Source: Streptosporangiaceae bacterium
Lineage (GTDB): Bacteria > Actinomycetota > Actinomycetes > Streptosporangiales > Streptosporangiaceae
Assembly (NCBI GenBank): GCA_030039095.1
Contig: JASHQP010000298.1
Coordinates: forward strand, 1 to 8,587
Direction of reading: 5' to 3'
Length of the DNA stretch: 8,587 nt
Part shown: piece after piece, positions 6,623 to 8,587 of the stretch
Position numbering within the stretch: the first letter of the stretch is position 1
How the letters are laid out: each line of letters begins with the position of its first letter
Position numbers and translations under genes: made by a program
Notes under the pieces: model-generated
The model's database searches: none
Told to the model about the DNA's origin: nothing
What the model saw: only the letters and a program-made list of their open reading frames with translations

Positions 6623-6765
6623 GGTGCATATCGTGGCCTACGCGGCAGCGCATTGCACCCGGCCAGCACCCTGGAGCGTGCCGGGGGTTCAGGGGTCAGT
6701 GACCGGCCGTCAGGCCCCGTTCCTGCAGAAATAGCCAGGGCCTGAGCATGGTTGTACCCGTTGTG

Positions 6766-6771
6766 TACGAT
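6766..6771 (+). promoter_or_regulatory. Putative -10 box for msrB-msrA
   Basis: TACGAT fits the actinobacterial -10 pattern TANNNT and lies 41 bases before the msrB start. The best -35 position, CTGAGC at 6742-6747 with an 18-base spacer, is weak. The sequence alone cannot prove it is used. Confidence 0.4.
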
Positions 6772-6772
6772 G

Positions 6773-6791
6773 CGCCCGCATCCAGCGGGCG
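6773..6791 (+). promoter_or_regulatory. Hairpin or operator in the msrB leader
   Basis: CGCCCGC (6773-6779) and GCGGGCG (6785-6791) are perfect 7-bp arms around the 5-base loop ATCCA. The element begins 1 base after the putative -10 box and ends 9 bases before the AAAGGA ribosome site. It could be a repressor site over the transcription start or an RNA hairpin near the 5' end of the message. Confidence 0.45.
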
Positions 6792-6812
6792 GCACTGGCC
6801 AAAGGATCCCAC

Positions 6813-7298
6813 GTGTCAGACAACAACTACAGCAAGGACCCCCAGGCGGTCTCTCAGCTGACGCCCGAGCAGTATCAGGTCACCCAGTGCAGCGCCACCG
6901 AGCCTGCGTTCCGCAACCAGTACTGGGACAACCACGAGCCCGGCATCTACGTCGACGTCGTGTCGGGCGAGCCGCTGTTCGCTTCGATCAGCAAGTTCGA
7001 CAGCGGCACCGGCTGGCCGAGCTTCACCACGGCGATCGACCCGGACAACGTCGTCGAGAAGCGCGGCTTCGGCCACCTGATATTCGGGACCGAGGTCCGC
7101 TCCGCCCACGGCGACAGCCACCTGGGCCACGTCTTCAAGGACGGGCCGCGGGACGCCGGGGGCCTGCGCTACTGCATCAACTCGGCGGCCCTGCGCTTCA
7201 TCCCGCTCGATGACCTCGAGCGCGAGGGGTATGGCGAGTACCGGAAGCTGTTCGACAGCGTTACCGACACCACCGCAACCGACACCAGGAGCGCATGA
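6813..7298 (+). CDS. msrB: Peptide-methionine (R)-S-oxide reductase MsrB
   Basis: A 161-residue cytosolic enzyme that reduces the R form of methionine sulfoxide in proteins, with thioredoxin as usual reductant. GTG at 6813 follows AAAGGA (6801-6806) by 6 bases. Family blocks are [20 protein letters not shown] (37-56), [11 protein letters not shown] (61-71), [14 protein letters not shown] (99-112) and [14 protein letters not shown] (116-129), where Cys121 is the catalytic nucleophile. The two CxxC zinc motifs of zinc-type MsrB are absent. The resolving cysteine usually sits in SxCGWPSF; here that position is threonine (SGTGWPSF). The only other cysteine, Cys26 in VTQCSATEP, is close to the place used by the alternative MsrB subclass known from Xanthomonas. 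The last dozen or so residues are an acidic, threonine-rich tail. It overlaps msrA at the stop codon and forms an operon with it. Confidence 0.97.
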   Translation: MSDNNYSKDPQAVSQLTPEQYQVTQCSATEPAFRNQYWDNHEPGIYVDVVSGEPLFASISKFDSGTGWPSFTTAIDPDNVVEKRGFGHLIFGTEVRSAHGDSHLGHVFKDGPRDAGGLRYCINSAALRFIPLDDLEREGYGEYRKLFDSVTDTTATDTRSA

Positions 7299-7813
7299 TG
7301 ACGACCGAGAAGGCAATCCTCGCCGGCGGCTGTTTCTGGGGCGTGCAGGATCTGATCCGCAAGCTCCCCGGCGTGATCACGACCAGGGTCGGCTACACCG
7401 GCGGTGACGTGCCGAACGCGACGTACCGGAACCACCACGGCCACGCCGAGGCGATCGAGATCACCTTCGACCCGGACAGGATTTCCTACCGGGACCTGCT
7501 GGAGTTCTTCTTCCAGATCCATGACCCGTCGACGCTGAACCGTCAGGGCAACGACCGGGGCACCAGCTACCGGTCGGCGATCTTCTACCTCAGCGACGAG
7601 CAGAAGCGGGTCGCCGAGGACACGATCGCCGATGTCGACGCCTCCGGCCTGTGGCCGGGCAAGGTGGTCACGGAGGTCACCGCCGCGGGGCCGTTCTGGG
7701 AGGCAGAGCCTGAGCACCAGGACTACCTGGAACGCTACCCGGCGGGGTACACCTGCCACTATGTCCGCCCTGGCTGGAAGCTGCCCCACCGGGCGGACCA
7801 GGCCACATCCTGA
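7298..7813 (+). CDS. msrA: Peptide-methionine (S)-S-oxide reductase MsrA
   Basis: A 171-residue cytosolic enzyme that reduces the S form of methionine sulfoxide, complementing MsrB. Residues 10-15 are GGCFWG, with the nucleophile Cys12. [20 protein letters not shown] (32-51) and [20 protein letters not shown] (75-94) are further family blocks, and [13 protein letters not shown] (151-163) carries the likely resolving Cys153. The compact form lacking the usual VCSG stretch before GHAE matches a common bacterial subclass. AGGAG at 7287-7291 is 6 bases from ATG 7298 but only 3 from ATG 7295, so 7298 is preferred; the choice changes one residue. Either way the start overlaps the msrB TGA (7296-7298), indicating translational coupling. 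Both reductases are made from one message. Confidence 0.97.
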   Translation: MTTEKAILAGGCFWGVQDLIRKLPGVITTRVGYTGGDVPNATYRNHHGHAEAIEITFDPDRISYRDLLEFFFQIHDPSTLNRQGNDRGTSYRSAIFYLSDEQKRVAEDTIADVDASGLWPGKVVTEVTAAGPFWEAEPEHQDYLERYPAGYTCHYVRPGWKLPHRADQATS

Positions 7814-7831
7814 ACCCTGGTTCCGGGGTCA
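7811..7831. terminator. Possible bidirectional terminator between msrA and the molybdoenzyme gene
   Basis: TGAACCC (7811-7817) and GGGGTCA (7825-7831) pair at six of seven positions around a 7-base loop. The arms include the msrA stop and the stop of the convergent gene, which are only 15 bases apart. A shifted pairing, ACCCTG (7814-7819) with CGGGGT (7824-7829), is also possible. Three pairs follow from facing TGA stops, so the support is modest. Confidence 0.3.
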
Positions 7832-8587
7832 AGGCCGGGGAGGGGCAGCACCCTCCTCGGCCGCCGAGCCGCGGCTGGCCTGGAGATGCTGCCAGACCCG
7901 CTCCGGGGTGAGCGGCAGGTCCCGGATCACAACCCCGGTCGCGTCGGCGACGGCTGCGGCCAGCGCTGGCGCGGTGCACAAGAGCGCGCCCTCGCTGACG
8001 CCCTTGGCCCCGTAAGGCCCGGGCCCGTCGGCGTTCTCGACCGCCATCGCGTGCAGTTCCAGCGGGACGTCCTTGGTGGTGGGGATGCGGTAGTCGAGCG
8101 CGCCCAGGTTCAGGATCCGGCCGGTGCCGTCGAGAATGACCTGCTCCATGAGCGTGTGGCCAAGGCCCATGATGGCCGCGCCCTCGTCCTGGCTCTGCAC
8201 TTGGAGCGGGTTCAGGGCCCGGCCCACGTCACCGACCGTGACGTGCTTGTGGATCAGGATCTCGCCGGTCTCGGCGTCCACCTCGGCCTCGAACGCGGTG
8301 CAGTTGAACTCGTAAAAGGCCGGGTCCCCACCGAGCGGGTGCTCGGGCATGTCTGTTTTGCGCATGACGCCGTTGCCGATGACCTCGCCGCGAAGACGTC
8401 CCAGGCTGGCCTGAACGACCTCGGCGATCGGCTGCGAACCGGCGGGCAGGCGGACCATGCCGTCGGCCACGGTCACTGCCGCGACGTCCACGCCGTACAG
8501 CTCGGCAGCCATGTCCCGGAGCTGCCGGTGGATGTCCCGACAGGCGCGCAGGATCGCGTTCCCCATGAACACGGTGGACCGGCTGGC
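7829..8587 (-). CDS. Xanthine dehydrogenase family molybdopterin-binding subunit (C-terminal part)
   Basis: The 252 C-terminal residues of a large molybdenum-cofactor subunit; the gene continues past the right edge, and the full family subunit is about 700-800 residues. This family hydroxylates purines, aldehydes, nicotinate or similar rings, or oxidises CO, usually with separate FAD and 2Fe-2S subunits, which would lie outside this window. Visible landmarks are SRST-FMGNA near the start of the fragment; GGDPAFYEFNCTAFEAEVD (86-104); TGEILIHKHVTVGDVGRALNP (107-127, beta-strand and cofactor-binding segment); DEGAAIMGLGHTLMEQ (134-149); and GAKGVSEG (193-200), whose Glu199 is the catalytic base position. 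The last 15 residues or so are a low-complexity tail. Several family members differ in substrate, so no gene symbol is given. The gene converges on msrA. Confidence 0.92.
   Translation of the reverse strand, partial: ASRSTVFMGNAILRACRDIHRQLRDMAAELYGVDVAAVTVADGMVRLPAGSQPIAEVVQASLGRLRGEVIGNGVMRKTDMPEHPLGGDPAFYEFNCTAFEAEVDAETGEILIHKHVTVGDVGRALNPLQVQSQDEGAAIMGLGHTLMEQVILDGTGRILNLGALDYRIPTTKDVPLELHAMAVENADGPGPYGAKGVSEGALLCTAPALAAAVADATGVVIRDLPLTPERVWQHLQASRGSAAEEGAAPPRP

Larger units (their letters stand above)
6623..6812. promoter_or_regulatory. Divergent control region between Bax inhibitor-1-like gene and msrB
   Basis: These 190 bases must hold promoters for both flanking genes. Besides the msrB elements listed separately, two symmetric sites are visible: GGTCA-G-TGACC at 6694-6704, an 11-bp perfect palindrome about a central base, and GGTGCA (6623-6628) with TGCACC (6654-6659), which abuts the start codon of the leftward gene. 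No convincing -10/-35 pair is seen for the leftward gene. Confidence 0.4.

Overview
The window is very GC-rich, with G or C in most third codon positions, long spurious open frames opposite real genes, and GTG as well as ATG starts. Together with the gene families (an NTPase-TPR protein, a 12-TM APC permease with a PDCGTTF motif, an msrB-msrA pair), this points to a high-GC actinomycete chromosome. Nothing in the sequence fixes genus or species. I see no transposase, integrase, CRISPR array, tRNA or rRNA.

Layout, left to right. (1) Positions 3-308 (+): the tail of a frame entering from the left edge. It looks like the N-terminal part of a dipeptidase/amidohydrolase with an HDH metal-site motif, and it stops early. 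(2) 359-1573 (+): a complete M20-family metallo-amidohydrolase of the AbgB/PM20D2 type. (3) 1606-3804 (-): a 732-residue NTPase-TPR (STAND-like) protein with a degenerate P-loop and six exact 42-residue TPR units, convergent with the M20 gene. A perfect inverted repeat contains both stop codons. (4) 4024-5586 (-): an APC-family amino-acid/amine permease, with an operator-like inverted repeat upstream. (5) 5587-5959: an intergenic stretch with no credible gene. (6) 5960-6622 (-): a Bax inhibitor-1/YetJ-family membrane protein. (7) 6623-6812: a divergent control region. (8) 6813-7813 (+): msrB-msrA, translationally coupled methionine sulfoxide reductases. (9) 7829-8587 (-): the C-terminal 252 residues of a xanthine dehydrogenase-family molybdopterin-binding subunit that runs off the right edge.

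How they fit together. The left part suggests hydrolysis and uptake of small N-acyl or peptide compounds: dipeptidase fragment, M20 amidohydrolase and, after the NTPase-TPR gene, an APC permease. This link is inference from proximity only. The msrB-msrA pair is a clear oxidative-damage repair operon for both methionine sulfoxide diastereomers, divergent from a membrane stress/ion-leak family protein. I see no strong evidence for a wholly new system. The points most worth a second look are the NTPase-TPR protein with its degenerate P-loop and symmetric upstream element, the truncated dipeptidase-like frame, the relocated candidate resolving cysteine in MsrB, and several precisely placed inverted repeats around starts and stops.
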